Source of the DNA: Aquitalea denitrificans
GTDB lineage: Bacteria > Pseudomonadota > Gammaproteobacteria > Burkholderiales > Chromobacteriaceae
NCBI RefSeq assembly: GCF_009856625.1
Contig: NZ_CP047241.1
Span: 3,472,001 to 3,536,000, forward strand
DNA: 64,000 bases
Direction: 5' to 3'
Position 1 is the stretch's first letter; every line of letters begins with the position of its first letter. Positions 17,694 to 27,132 of the stretch are shown here, piece after piece. Position numbers and translations under genes: made by a program. The notes beneath the pieces were generated by a model that was given only the letters and a program-made list of their open reading frames with translations, had not been told where the DNA came from and did no database searches.

Positions 17694-19013
17694 ATGTCAC
17701 ACATGCAATATGACACCCTTATTTCAGCGCGCTGGATCATAACCGTTGAACAGGACGGCGAAGTACTGGAAAACCATGCCATTGCCATCAAAGATGGCAG
17801 GATAGCCCAGATCCTGCCGAGCGCCCAGTGCGCCAGTCTGCAGGCCGCAGAAAGAATCGACCTTGGCAACCACGTGCTGATGCCGGGCCTGATCAACCTG
17901 CATGGTCACTCCGCCATGACCCTGCTGCGCGGACTGGCTGACGACAAGGCACTGATGGACTGGCTGAACAACCACATCTGGCCTGCCGAAGGTAAGCATG
18001 TGCGTGATGACTTCGTGTTCGATGGTGCCAGCCTGGCCATGGCTGAAATGATTCGCGGTGGCACCACTACCATCAACGACATGTACTTCTACCATGCTGC
18101 CATGGCCCGTGCCGGTGTGGCTTCCGGCATGCGTACATTTGTTGGCTGTTCCATTCTGGAGTTCCCCACCAATTACGGCAGCAATGCAGATGAATACATC
18201 AGCAAGGGCATGGAAGAACGCAAGGCCTTCCTGGGCGAAGAGCTGATTACCTTCACCCTGGCCCCGCATGCGCCTTATACCGTATCCGACAGCACCTTCC
18301 GCCAGGTGGTGGAGCTGGCCGAACGCGAAGACATGCTGATTCACTGCCACATCCACGAAACCGCCGACGAAGTGGCCGGCAGCGTGACGGAACACCAGCA
18401 ACGTCCGCTGGCCCGTCTGGCCAAACTGGGCCTGCTGTCGCCGCGGCTGATTGCCGCGCACATGGTGCATCTGGACAGCGCAGAAATTGAAGCCGCCGCC
18501 CGTCATGGCATTTCCATTGCCCACAACCCGGCGTCCAACATGAAGCTGGCCTCCGGCATTGCCCCGGTACCGGCCTTGCTGGCTGCAGGCGTGAACGTGG
18601 GCATCGGCACCGATGGCGCAGCCTCCAACAACAAGCTGGACATGCTGGCCGAAACCCGTCTGGCCGCCTTGCTGGCCAAGGTGGGCACGCTGGACCCGAC
18701 CGCAGTGCCGGCAGCCACCGCCATCCGCATGGCCACGCTCAATGGTGCCAAGGCACTGGGCATTGCCGACAAGGTGGGTTCGGTCAAGGTAGGCAAGCAG
18801 GCAGACCTGATCGCCATCGATCTGTCGGCACTGGAAACCGCACCGGCATTCGATCCGGTATCCCATGTGGTGTATGCGGCGGGCCGAGAACAGGTCAGCC
18901 ATGTCTGGGTCAAGGGCCGTGCCCTGCTCACACAGCGTCAACTGACCACCTTGGATGAAACCGCACTCAAGACGAGCGGCGAAGAGTGGCGCAACCGTAT
19001 TCTGGCGAGGTAA
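17694..19013 (+). CDS. mtaD: 5-methylthioadenosine / S-adenosylhomocysteine deaminase
   Basis: 439 residues from the ATG at 17694; the frame is open from 17433 but the family start fits here (ATG at 17703 also possible). Amidohydrolase metal-site motifs are present: LINLHGHSAMTLLRG (HxH), HCHIHETADE, AHMVHLD and GIGTDGAASNN. The family deaminates methylthioadenosine or S-adenosylhomocysteine in purine and methionine salvage in the cytosol. It is followed after three bases by ubiG, a SAM-dependent methyltransferase that makes S-adenosylhomocysteine, a conserved and sensible pairing. Other TRZ/ATZ-type substrates cannot be excluded. Confidence 0.87.
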   Translation: MSHMQYDTLISARWIITVEQDGEVLENHAIAIKDGRIAQILPSAQCASLQAAERIDLGNHVLMPGLINLHGHSAMTLLRGLADDKALMDWLNNHIWPAEGKHVRDDFVFDGASLAMAEMIRGGTTTINDMYFYHAAMARAGVASGMRTFVGCSILEFPTNYGSNADEYISKGMEERKAFLGEELITFTLAPHAPYTVSDSTFRQVVELAEREDMLIHCHIHETADEVAGSVTEHQQRPLARLAKLGLLSPRLIAAHMVHLDSAEIEAAARHGISIAHNPASNMKLASGIAPVPALLAAGVNVGIGTDGAASNNKLDMLAETRLAALLAKVGTLDPTAVPAATAIRMATLNGAKALGIADKVGSVKVGKQADLIAIDLSALETAPAFDPVSHVVYAAGREQVSHVWVKGRALLTQRQLTTLDETALKTSGEEWRNRILAR

Positions 19014-19016
19014 GCA

Positions 19017-19718
19017 ATGAGCAATGTAGACGATCTGGAAATCGACAAATTCAGCCAGCTAGCGCACAAGTGGTGGGACAAGGACAGCGAATTCAAGCCG
19101 CTGCATGAAATCAACCCGCTACGCCTGGATTACATTGATGACTTTGCCGGCATCAAGGACCTGAAAGTCCTGGACGTGGGCTGTGGCGGCGGCATTCTGG
19201 CCGAGAGCATGGCACAGCGCGGCGCGCAGGTGACCGGCATCGACCTGGCCAAGAAATCCTTGAAAGTGGCCCAGCTGCACAGTCTGGAATCCGGCGTCAA
19301 CGTCGAGTACCGCTGCATTGCGGTAGAAGACCTGGCCGAGGAAGCCGCTGGCAGTTTTGATGTGGTGACCTGCATGGAGATGCTGGAACACGTGCCGGAC
19401 CCGGAAAGCGTGGTACGCAGCTGTGCCCGTCTGGTAAAGCCGGGTGGCTGGGTGTTTTTCTCCACCCTCAACCGCAATGCCAAGGCCTACCTGCTGGCGG
19501 TAGTCGGTGCAGAGTACGTGCTGAACATGCTGCCGCGCGGCACCCACGAATATGCCCGCTTCCTCAAGCCGTCCGAGCTGTCACGCATGGCACGCAATGC
19601 CGGGCTGGAAATCAGCAACGTCAGCGGCATGAGCTACAACCCGCTCACCCGGATTTATGCACTGGGGGATGACACTCAGGTCAACTACCTGATGGCGACG
19701 CGCCGCGCAGTCCTGTAA
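19017..19718 (+). CDS. ubiG: ubiquinone biosynthesis O-methyltransferase
   Basis: 233 residues, typical for UbiG. SAM-binding motif I LDVGCGGGILAE is near residue 52, preceded by the UbiG-type N terminus (FSQLAHKWWDKDSEFKPLHEINPLR). It carries out both O-methylations of the ubiquinone ring at the inner face of the membrane. It starts three bases after mtaD with GAGGTAAGCA as ribosome-binding region, so the two form an operon. The last membrane-facing loop (TLNRNAKAYLLAVVGAEYVL) is also family-typical. Confidence 0.96.
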   Translation: MSNVDDLEIDKFSQLAHKWWDKDSEFKPLHEINPLRLDYIDDFAGIKDLKVLDVGCGGGILAESMAQRGAQVTGIDLAKKSLKVAQLHSLESGVNVEYRCIAVEDLAEEAAGSFDVVTCMEMLEHVPDPESVVRSCARLVKPGGWVFFSTLNRNAKAYLLAVVGAEYVLNMLPRGTHEYARFLKPSELSRMARNAGLEISNVSGMSYNPLTRIYALGDDTQVNYLMATRRAVL

Positions 19719-19738
19719 GCACGGCCACCCTCAGCCTG

Positions 19739-19777
19739 CCCCTGTCCTGCTTGATGCCGGCCAGGGGTTTTCTTTTT
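19739..19777 (+). terminator. terminator after ubiG
   Basis: CCCCTG (19739-19744) pairs with CAGGGG (19762-19767), followed by TTTTCTTTTT. The loop can form extra pairs. Moderate-strength hairpin. Confidence 0.6.
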
Positions 19778-19794
19778 CCATCAGCCGCACAAAT

Positions 19795-19961
19795 AAAAAA
19801 AGGCCTTCGCCACAGCGAAGGCCCCCAATCATCCCCCGGTCCAGGACCGGTAAACAACCCGCTAGATTGTGAGAACACACACTGCCACGCACACGCAGCA
19901 CTGCTGGCCTCAGTGCGAGTTTGAAAGCCCCATTCCTCGTGTCGGTGATTTTCAAACAAGC
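19795..19961 (-). ncRNA. candidate structured small RNA
   Basis: Read on the minus strand, a promoter-like pair precedes this stretch and a strong terminator ends it (GGCCTTCGC, CACA-type loop, GCGAAGGCC then seven T, at 19795-19823). Between them four hairpins can form: an 8-bp stem at 19919-19926/19950-19957, a 6-bp stem at 19898-19903/19911-19916, a 7-bp stem at 19836-19850, and the terminator. There is no minus-strand gene here for the terminator to serve, and the one frame through the region has a TTG start and reads through the terminator. About 165 nt; no known family recognised. Confidence 0.5.
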
Positions 19962-19967
19962 GTTCGA

Positions 19968-19997
19968 ATAATAAAACCAAATCAGAAATCATTACAA
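19968..19997 (-). promoter_or_regulatory. predicted sigma-70 promoter of the small-RNA candidate
   Basis: On the minus strand TTGTAA (19997-19992) and TATTAT (19973-19968) are separated by 18 bp. Each hexamer has one or two mismatches from consensus. Confidence 0.45.
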
Positions 19998-20158
19998 GGA
20001 ATTTCCCTGAAGTCCGTCAGATCCATCAACAAAATGCAACAGTAAATTCCTTACACTCCCACTATGCGCAACAGACTGACTGCCAGACAATTCCACATTC
20101 CAATTGCCGAGTCAGCCAATATATATGAAAATAATAATATTCGATAATGGAGACACTG

Positions 20159-20830
20159 ATGACGTTCAAGGCCAACGATTCGCTCACCGAGCAAATCGCC
20201 CAATACCTCGGTAAAAAGATCATCCAGGGTGAAATGGCACCGGGTGAACGGATTCAGGAGTTGCGCATTGCCGCCGAACTGGAAGTCAGCCGTGGCTCGG
20301 TACGAGAAGCCCTGCTGATTCTGCAACGCCGCCATCTGGTGGAAATCTACCCGCGGCGCGGTGCCATGGTGTCCAGCATTTCCAGCACCGACGTGCGCGA
20401 CTTTTTCGAACTGTGGTTCATGCTGCTGGACCGGGTGGTGTGCAATCTGGCCAGCAACTGGAAAAACGACGATCTGGCCCGTTTTTTCGAGCTGATGTCC
20501 ACACTGGACGAATGCCATCGCAAGGATGACATGCCCGCCTATTTCGACTGCGGCGTGGAATTTCTGCGGGCGCTGTACGATTTTTCCAGCAATCGCTACA
20601 TGAGTGCGGCGCTGCAGGATCTGCTGCCACTCACCCAGCGCTGCCTGTATGCCATCCTGCGCGCCGGTCGCTCGCAGATGGATCGCACCCAGCAATTCCT
20701 GAATGACTTGCTCAAGACCATCATTGCCCGTGACACCACCCGCCTGCGCATCATGGTGGCGGAATTCGGTCAGGACTACAGCAAGCTGGCACAACAATCG
20801 GCAGCAGCCTTGGCCGGTAACAGCCACTAG
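20159..20830 (+). CDS. GntR-family (FadR/FCD subfamily) regulator
   Basis: 223 residues from the ATG at 20159, chosen for the GGAG eight bases before it; an in-frame ATG at 20147 gives four more residues. The winged helix is at residues about 5-70 (IIQGEMAPGERIQE, SRGSVREALLILQRR), followed by an all-helical FCD ligand domain. The target is unknown: no metabolic operon is adjacent, and the upstream 440-base gap contains ubiG's terminator, the small-RNA candidate and a 9-bp inverted repeat AAGGAATTT / AAATTCCTT (19996-20004, 20044-20052) that could be an operator. Confidence 0.87.
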   Translation: MTFKANDSLTEQIAQYLGKKIIQGEMAPGERIQELRIAAELEVSRGSVREALLILQRRHLVEIYPRRGAMVSSISSTDVRDFFELWFMLLDRVVCNLASNWKNDDLARFFELMSTLDECHRKDDMPAYFDCGVEFLRALYDFSSNRYMSAALQDLLPLTQRCLYAILRAGRSQMDRTQQFLNDLLKTIIARDTTRLRIMVAEFGQDYSKLAQQSAAALAGNSH

Positions 20831-20845
20831 CCTGCTACTCCCTAT

Positions 20846-20877
20846 AAAAAAGGCCGCAATGATTGCGGCCTTTTTTT
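20846..20877. terminator. bidirectional terminator
   Basis: AAAAAAGGCCGCAA, TGA loop, TTGCGGCC and a T run. It separates the GntR gene from convergent folA. Confidence 0.88.
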
Positions 20878-20913
20878 ACCTCACGCCCTGAGCAAGGACA
20901 TGTGCAAGCAGAC

Positions 20914-21408
20914 TCAGCCCACGATGCGCTGATAGTCGACAAAGGCATACTGCAGCCCCTTGTCGCTGGTGAAACTGCTACGCGCCACTTCCTGCCAGTC
21001 GGCAGCACTGACCTCCGGGAAATAAGCGTCGCCATCAAAGGCTGCGTCAATCTCGGTCAGGCGCAAACAATCCGCTACCGCCATCGCCTGACGGTACAAA
21101 TCGGCACCACCAATCAGGCAGACTTCCGCCACGCCCTCGGCCATGGCCAGCGCCTGCTCCAGCGAATGGGCCACTTCCACGCCTTCGGCCTGCCAGTCTG
21201 ACTGGCGGGTGATGACGATATTGCGCCGCCCCGGCAAGGGACGGCCAATCGAATCGTAGGTTTTACGGCCCATCAGCACCGGTTTGCCCAGGGTGACCGC
21301 CTTGAAGTGCTTGAGGTCTTCCAGCAAATGCCAGGGCAAGGTGTTGTTGATGCCGATCACGCCATTGCGGGCCTTGGCCGCCACCAGCGTCAGTACAGGC
21401 TTGCTCAT
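20914..21408 (-). CDS. folA: dihydrofolate reductase
   Basis: 164 residues, normal DHFR length. Signature elements: LVAAKARNGVIG at the start, LPWHLLEDLKHFK with the active-site Trp and the following acidic residue, GRKTYDSIG, and CLIGGADLY. It reduces dihydrofolate to tetrahydrofolate with NADPH in the cytosol. Its ATG overlaps the thyA stop by four bases, a functional pair because thymidylate synthase produces dihydrofolate. Confidence 0.97.
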   Translation of the reverse strand: MSKPVLTLVAAKARNGVIGINNTLPWHLLEDLKHFKAVTLGKPVLMGRKTYDSIGRPLPGRRNIVITRQSDWQAEGVEVAHSLEQALAMAEGVAEVCLIGGADLYRQAMAVADCLRLTEIDAAFDGDAYFPEVSAADWQEVARSSFTSDKGLQYAFVDYQRIVG

Positions 21409-22199
21409 ACGGCCACCGCTCCCTTGATGTGCGGATGCGGGTCGTAACCTTCCAGCGTGAAATCATCAAAGGTGAAGGCAAACAGGTCGGTCACAGCCGG
21501 GTTGATCTTCATCTGCGGCAGCGGGCGCGGTTCGCGGCTCAGTTGCAAACGGGTCTGCTCCAGGTGATTGCTGTACAGGTGGGCATCACCCAGCGTATGC
21601 ACGAAATCACCAGGCTTGAGGCCGCACACTTGCGCCACCATCATGGTGAGCAGGGCATAGGAGGCAATATTGAACGGCACGCCCAGGAAAATATCTGCCG
21701 AGCGCTGATACAGCTGGCAGGACAACTTGCCGTCCGCCACATAAAACTGAAACAGACTGTGGCAAGGCGGCAGCGCCATTTCGTCCACCAGCGCCGGGTT
21801 CCAGGCCGACACAATCAAACGGCGCGAATCGGGATTGCGCTTGATCATCTCCACCACATTGCTGATCTGGTCGATATGGCGGCCATCAGGTGCCGGCCAG
21901 CTACGCCACTGATAGCCATACACCGGGCCCAGATCACCGTTTTCATCTGCCCATTCATCCCAGATCGACACCCCGTTTTCCTTCAGATAACGGATATTGG
22001 TGTCACCAGTGAGAAACCACAGCAACTCGTGAATGATGGAGCGCAGATGACATTTCTTGGTGGTGATCAGCGGAAAACCCTGCTGCAGATCAAAGCGCAT
22101 CTGATAGCCGAACACCGAGCGGGTGCCGGTGCCGGTGCGGTCGGACTTGTCATGGCCATGTTCCAGCACATGGCGCATCAGATCGAGGTACTGTTGCAT
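21405..22199 (-). CDS. thyA: thymidylate synthase
   Basis: 264 residues from the ATG at 22199 (MQQYLDLMRHVL), matching the usual ThyA length and start; a TTG at 22214 is the only upstream alternative. The catalytic Cys lies in ALPPCHSLFQF, and DRTGTGTRSVFG, YQWRSWPAPDG and the C-terminal HIKGAVAV are conserved. It methylates dUMP to dTMP using methylene-tetrahydrofolate and is translated with folA (four-base overlap). It is divergent from flhB. Confidence 0.98.
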   Translation of the reverse strand: MQQYLDLMRHVLEHGHDKSDRTGTGTRSVFGYQMRFDLQQGFPLITTKKCHLRSIIHELLWFLTGDTNIRYLKENGVSIWDEWADENGDLGPVYGYQWRSWPAPDGRHIDQISNVVEMIKRNPDSRRLIVSAWNPALVDEMALPPCHSLFQFYVADGKLSCQLYQRSADIFLGVPFNIASYALLTMMVAQVCGLKPGDFVHTLGDAHLYSNHLEQTRLQLSREPRPLPQMKINPAVTDLFAFTFDDFTLEGYDPHPHIKGAVAV

Positions 22200-22365
22200 G
22201 CTGCCATCCATCAAGATTAATCGGCAGATTGTACCTTAGCCTGTCCTACAGCACAGCCCTTCCTACCGGCAACGCCAATAACCACAAGCTAAAAGAGGCT
22301 GGCCTGCCGCCCCCGGCATACGCTACCATCCGCTTTAAAATACAACGTCAGAAAACAGGGGCTAA

Positions 22366-23532
22366 ATGGCAGAAGATTCCGATCTCGAACGGACCGAACC
22401 CGCGTCAGCCAAACGGCTGCAAACCGCGCGGGATGATGGCAATATTCCGCGCTCGCGGGAATTGTCCACCTTCGCCGTCACCATGACCGGAGTTGCCCTG
22501 CTAATGGCACAGGGGGGCAAGCTTGGCACGTCCATGATGGTGATGATGAAACAGCTGCTGATATTCGATCAGCACACCGTGCAGCAAGCCGAACCGGCCA
22601 TCATCCGCTTCAAGGAAGCAATGTTCGGCATGCTGTGGCAATTGATGCCGATATTTGGCGGCCTGGCCATCGTTGCCGTGGCCACGCCCATCCTGATCGG
22701 CGGCTGGAACTTCACCCTGGCCCCGCTGGAACCCAAGCTGACCAAGCTGAACCCGGCCAGCGGCATCAAGCGCATCTTCTCTCTCAACGCCGCTACCGAA
22801 GGCCTGAAAGCCATTCTCAAAAGCATGCTGATTGGCGGCGTGGCCGTGTGGATCATCTGGCGCGAGCGCACCGACATCCTTGGCCTGCTATCCATGCCAC
22901 TGGAAGCCGGCATCCTGAAGATGACCGACATGCTGATCACCACCTTTTTCATTGTCACCGCTGCCATGCTGATGCTGGTGGTGATCGACGTGCCCTTCCA
23001 GCTGTGGAACTACCATAAGCAGCTGCGCATGACCAAGGAAGAGATCAAGCAGGAATACAAGGAAATGGAAGGTTCGCCCGAGGTCAAGGGCCGTATCCGC
23101 CAGCTGCAGCGCGAGGCGGCCCGCAAGCGCATGATGCAGGAAATTCCCAAGGCCAACGTCATCGTGACCAACCCTACCCACTATGCAGTGGCACTGAAGT
23201 ACGAAGAAGGCATGCAGGCACCGGAAATCGTGGCCATGGGCACCCTGAAGCTGGCGGAAAAGATCATCGCCACCGGCAAGGAACACAAGGTCACCGTGAT
23301 GCGCTCACCCAGTTTTGCCCGGGCGCTGTATTTCCATGGCGAATTGGGCCGGGAAATCCCCGCCAGGCTGTATACTGCCGCAGCGCAGATCCTGGCCTAT
23401 GTCTACCAGTTGCGCGCCTACGAGTACAATGGCGGCCTGGCACCGGTCTACCCTGACCAGTTGGAAGTCCCCGCCGACCTTGACCCGGAAAGCAAACGCC
23501 AGCAAGATGCGGCCCCGAAAGCGAGACCATAA
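22366..23532 (+). CDS. flhB: flagellar type III export gate protein FlhB
   Basis: 388 residues. Four membrane helices in the first 215 residues, then a cytoplasmic domain with the autocleavage motif NPTH exactly at residues 269-272. FlhB switches substrate specificity of flagellar export from hook to filament. The start MAEDSDLERTEPAS is family-typical. It opens the block flhB-flhA-flhF-flhG-fliA-mot, all on the same strand with gaps of a few bases. Confidence 0.98.
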   Translation: MAEDSDLERTEPASAKRLQTARDDGNIPRSRELSTFAVTMTGVALLMAQGGKLGTSMMVMMKQLLIFDQHTVQQAEPAIIRFKEAMFGMLWQLMPIFGGLAIVAVATPILIGGWNFTLAPLEPKLTKLNPASGIKRIFSLNAATEGLKAILKSMLIGGVAVWIIWRERTDILGLLSMPLEAGILKMTDMLITTFFIVTAAMLMLVVIDVPFQLWNYHKQLRMTKEEIKQEYKEMEGSPEVKGRIRQLQREAARKRMMQEIPKANVIVTNPTHYAVALKYEEGMQAPEIVAMGTLKLAEKIIATGKEHKVTVMRSPSFARALYFHGELGREIPARLYTAAAQILAYVYQLRAYEYNGGLAPVYPDQLEVPADLDPESKRQQDAAPKARP

Positions 23533-23538
23533 TTCCGG

Positions 23539-25623
23539 ATGGATAATTTCCTCACCCAGTTGAAGCAGTTCAACGTCACCAAGCTGGCCGGCCCGATACT
23601 CATCATCCTCATTCTGTCGATGATGGTATTGCCGTTGCCGCCGGTGCTGCTGGACATGTTCTTTACCTTCAACATTGCGGTGTCGGTGATTGTGCTGCTG
23701 GTGGGCATCAATGTGCGCAAGCCGCTGGATTTTTCATCCTTTCCGTCTGTACTGCTGGTTACCACCCTGCTGCGGCTATCGCTGAACGTGGCATCCAGCC
23801 GGGTGATCCTGCTGGAAGGCCACAGCGGCCCGGATGCCGCCGGCAAGGTAATTGAATCCTTTGCCCACTTCCTGATCGGCGACAACGTTGCCATCGGTAT
23901 CGTGGTCTTCGTCATCATCACCATCATCAACTTCGTGGTGATTACCAAGGGTGCCGGCCGGATTGCCGAAGTGTCCGCGCGTTTCACCCTGGATGCCATG
24001 CCCGGCAAGCAGATGGCAATCGACGCCGACCTCAACGCCGGCCTGATCGGCGAGGATGACGCCCGCAAGCGCCGCGCCACCATTGCCGAGGAAGCCAACT
24101 TCTTCGGTTCCATGGACGGTGCCTCCAAATTCGTGCGTGGCGATGCCATGGCCGGCATCATGATCATCGTGATCAATATCGTCGGTGGCCTGATCGTGGG
24201 TGTGGTCCAGCACGATCTGGATGCCGGCACCGCCGCCAAGACCTACACCCTGCTTACCATCGGTGACGGCCTGGTCGCACAGATTCCCGCGCTGATCATC
24301 TCCACCGCCGCCGGTATCGTGGTGTCGCGCGTAGGTACCGACAAGGACATGTCGGAGCAGTTCTTCGGCCAGCTGTTTGCCAAACCGCAAGTGCTGTATA
24401 TCACCTCAGCCGTCATCGGCATGATCGGCCTGATTCCCAACATGCCGCACCTTTCTTTCCTGCTGATTGCCAGCCTGTTGGGTTTTCTGGGCTGGACCAT
24501 GGACAAGAAGGAAAAAGCCGCAGCCGTGCAAGCCAGCCAGCAGCAGGCGCAGGCCGCCGCGCCGCCCGACCAGCCCATGGCCGAAGTCAGCTGGAACGAC
24601 GTGCAGCATGTGGACGCCCTGGGGCTGGAAGTGGGTTACCGGCTGATTCCGCTGGTGGACCGCACCCAGGACGGCGAACTGCTGCGTCGCATTCGCGGCA
24701 TTCGCAAAAAGATTGCCCAGGAACTGGGCTTTCTGGTACCCGCCGTACACATTCGCGACAATCTGGAAATCAAGCCCAATGCCTACCGCATCCTGCTCAA
24801 AGGTGTGGAAATCGGTCAGGGCGAGGCCTATATCGGCCAGTATCTGGCCATCAACCCCGGTCGGGTAAACGGCACCATGCCGGGTACGCCCACCACCGAT
24901 CCGGCCTTTGGCCTGCCCGCGGTATGGATAGATGCTGCCCGGCGCGAAGAAGCCCAGCAGATGGGCTATACCGTGGTGGACTCCAGCACCGTGGTAGCCA
25001 CCCATATTTCCAATCTGCTGCAAACCCACGCCGCCGAACTACTGGGCCGCGAAGAAGTGCAGGCACTGATAGACCACCAGGCCAAGGAATCACCCAAGCT
25101 GGTGGAAGACCTGGTCCCCAAGGTGGTGCCTATCGGCATTCTGCAAAAAGTACTGCAGCAGCTGCTGACCGACGGCATTCACATCCGCGATTTCCGCACC
25201 ATCCTGGAAACCCTGGCCGATCATATCAGCACCACCCAGGATGTGGACGACCTGACCTCCTCGGTGCGTACCGCACTGGCACGGGTGATCGTGCAGCAGC
25301 TATTCCCCGGCGAAACCGAACTGCCGCTGATGACGCTGGACCCGGCACTGGAAAACGTGCTGTCGCAGGCGGTCAACTCCAAAACTGGCGGCGGCCTGGA
25401 ACCCGGTCTGGCAGAAAACCTGCTATCGAGCGCAGCACAACAGGCCGAGCAGGTGGAAATTCAGGGTTACAATCCGGTATTGCTGACACCACCGGGTTTA
25501 AGGCCGCTTCTGGCACGATTCTTGAGAAGAGCACTCCCACAACTGCGTGTGATCTCGCATAATGAAGTACCTGACAATAAATCCATTCGTATAATTGCGG
25601 TAATTGGGGGAAGCAAGGGCTGA
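23539..25623 (+). CDS. flhA: flagellar export protein FlhA
   Basis: 694 residues, normal size. About eight N-terminal membrane helices (for example IIIINVVGG-type segments), the FHIPEP-family conserved loop around AEVSARFTLDAMPGKQMAID, then a large cytoplasmic chaperone-docking domain. It is the proton-coupled core of the export gate. Six bases after flhB. Confidence 0.98.
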   Translation: MDNFLTQLKQFNVTKLAGPILIILILSMMVLPLPPVLLDMFFTFNIAVSVIVLLVGINVRKPLDFSSFPSVLLVTTLLRLSLNVASSRVILLEGHSGPDAAGKVIESFAHFLIGDNVAIGIVVFVIITIINFVVITKGAGRIAEVSARFTLDAMPGKQMAIDADLNAGLIGEDDARKRRATIAEEANFFGSMDGASKFVRGDAMAGIMIIVINIVGGLIVGVVQHDLDAGTAAKTYTLLTIGDGLVAQIPALIISTAAGIVVSRVGTDKDMSEQFFGQLFAKPQVLYITSAVIGMIGLIPNMPHLSFLLIASLLGFLGWTMDKKEKAAAVQASQQQAQAAAPPDQPMAEVSWNDVQHVDALGLEVGYRLIPLVDRTQDGELLRRIRGIRKKIAQELGFLVPAVHIRDNLEIKPNAYRILLKGVEIGQGEAYIGQYLAINPGRVNGTMPGTPTTDPAFGLPAVWIDAARREEAQQMGYTVVDSSTVVATHISNLLQTHAAELLGREEVQALIDHQAKESPKLVEDLVPKVVPIGILQKVLQQLLTDGIHIRDFRTILETLADHISTTQDVDDLTSSVRTALARVIVQQLFPGETELPLMTLDPALENVLSQAVNSKTGGGLEPGLAENLLSSAAQQAEQVEIQGYNPVLLTPPGLRPLLARFLRRALPQLRVISHNEVPDNKSIRIIAVIGGSKG

Positions 25624-25629
25624 TAGCAA

Positions 25630-27132
25630 ATGGTGGTAAAAAAATTCTTCGGAAAAACCACACGTGATGCACTCAGACAGGTCCGCGAGGAACTGGGTGC
25701 CGACGCCCTCATCTTGTCCAATCGCCCGACAATGGGGGGCGGTGTAGAGATCATGGCCGTGGCGGATGCAGATGTCGCCAACCTGGCCACCAATCTGTCC
25801 ACCCCAGGCAGCAAGCACCCGGCCCGCAATGCGCCGGCGGTGAGCCGTCCGGTTGCGCCACCGACGCCGGCTGCGGGCGCGACCAACCGCGCCATTGCCC
25901 GTACCTATGCCATGCCGGTGGAGCCGCTGGAAAGCCCTGCCCCGCCCCGCATCGACAGCCCGCCGCCACGCCCGCAGCAGCGCATCGAGCCATCACTGGC
26001 AGATGGTACGCCAGTCAGCTTCAACGTCAGCCCGCAGACACCACCCTCACGTCCTGCCCCTGCTCCGGCCAGCATGGTGCCGGAGTCACTGGTCAAGATG
26101 CAGACCGTGGCAGCCGGTCCGGCCAGCAACGGCCATGCAACGCCGCCACGCAACAAACCGGCTCTGACTGAAGAAGAGCCGGAAGTCATGGCGCAGGAAC
26201 TCAAGCAGATCGGTGATGAAATCAAGCTGCTGCGCAGCCTGCTGCAAAGCCAGTTGGCCAGCTTTGCCTGGGCCGACATGGAAGGCAAGACCCCCAACCG
26301 CATCGAGCTGTTCAAGCATCTGCTGGCCATGGGTTTCTCTGCCAACCTGATCCGCCAGCTGATTGAAAAAATGCCAGCCCAGTACGAAGGCGACATCGCC
26401 ATCAAATGGGCACGTTCGGCGTTGATGCACAACCTGAAATGTGCCGACGCCAACCATGACATCATGGACAAGGGTGGTGTGTATGCGCTGGTCGGCCCCA
26501 CCGGCGTGGGCAAGACCACCACGGTGGCCAAGTTGGCCGCCCATGCCACCATGCGCTTTGGTGCACAGCATGTGGCGCTGATCACCACCGACAGCTACCG
26601 GATTGGTGCGCAGGACCAGTTACGCATCTACGGCAAGATTCTGGGTATCCCGGTGTTCTCCATCCAGAACGAGGGCGATCTGCAACTGACCCTGGCCGAC
26701 CTGTCCAATCGCCATCTGGTGTTTATCGACACCGTCGGCATGAGCCAGCGCGACGCACGCGTCACCGGCCAGATCGAAATGTTCCGCGGTGCTGGCCGTC
26801 AGGTGGAACGCCTGCTGCTGCTGGCTGCCAATGCCGACGGCCACACACTGGAAGACGTGGTGCGCCACTACCGTGGCAATGGCCTGGCCGGCTGCATCCT
26901 GTCCAAGATCGACGAAGCCGTCAGCATGGGGCCCAGCATGGATGTCATCATCCGCAACCGCCTCAAGCTGTTTTACATCACCAATGGCCAGCGCGTACCT
27001 GAAGACCTGCATTCAGCCAATGCAGCCTTCCTGGTTGACCGGGCCTTGCGCGCACCGCAGCCCGGCTCGCCGTTCAGCCTGCAGGGTGATGAGCTGTCCA
27101 TCCTGAACTCCGCACAGGCCAGCTGGCAATGA
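25630..27132 (+). CDS. flhF: polar flagellar GTPase FlhF
   Basis: 500 residues. The N-terminal basic/B domain (MVVKKFFGKTTRDALRQVREELG) is followed by a long low-complexity Pro/Ala linker (about residues 60-175) and an SRP-type NG domain with P-loop GPTGVGKTTT and the G3 motif IDTVGMSQRD. FlhF sets the position and number of flagella at the pole. The last four bases overlap flhG. Presence of flhF and flhG implies polar flagellation. Confidence 0.97.
   Translation: MVVKKFFGKTTRDALRQVREELGADALILSNRPTMGGGVEIMAVADADVANLATNLSTPGSKHPARNAPAVSRPVAPPTPAAGATNRAIARTYAMPVEPLESPAPPRIDSPPPRPQQRIEPSLADGTPVSFNVSPQTPPSRPAPAPASMVPESLVKMQTVAAGPASNGHATPPRNKPALTEEEPEVMAQELKQIGDEIKLLRSLLQSQLASFAWADMEGKTPNRIELFKHLLAMGFSANLIRQLIEKMPAQYEGDIAIKWARSALMHNLKCADANHDIMDKGGVYALVGPTGVGKTTTVAKLAAHATMRFGAQHVALITTDSYRIGAQDQLRIYGKILGIPVFSIQNEGDLQLTLADLSNRHLVFIDTVGMSQRDARVTGQIEMFRGAGRQVERLLLLAANADGHTLEDVVRHYRGNGLAGCILSKIDEAVSMGPSMDVIIRNRLKLFYITNGQRVPEDLHSANAAFLVDRALRAPQPGSPFSLQGDELSILNSAQASWQ

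Noticed and set aside
17724..18941. 405-residue minus-strand open frame
   Set aside because: Antisense to mtaD and full of Gly/His/Gln runs with no domain signature.
19731..19955. Small protein on the minus strand between ubiG and the GntR gene
   Set aside because: It would need a TTG start with no ribosome-binding site and would read through a strong terminator.
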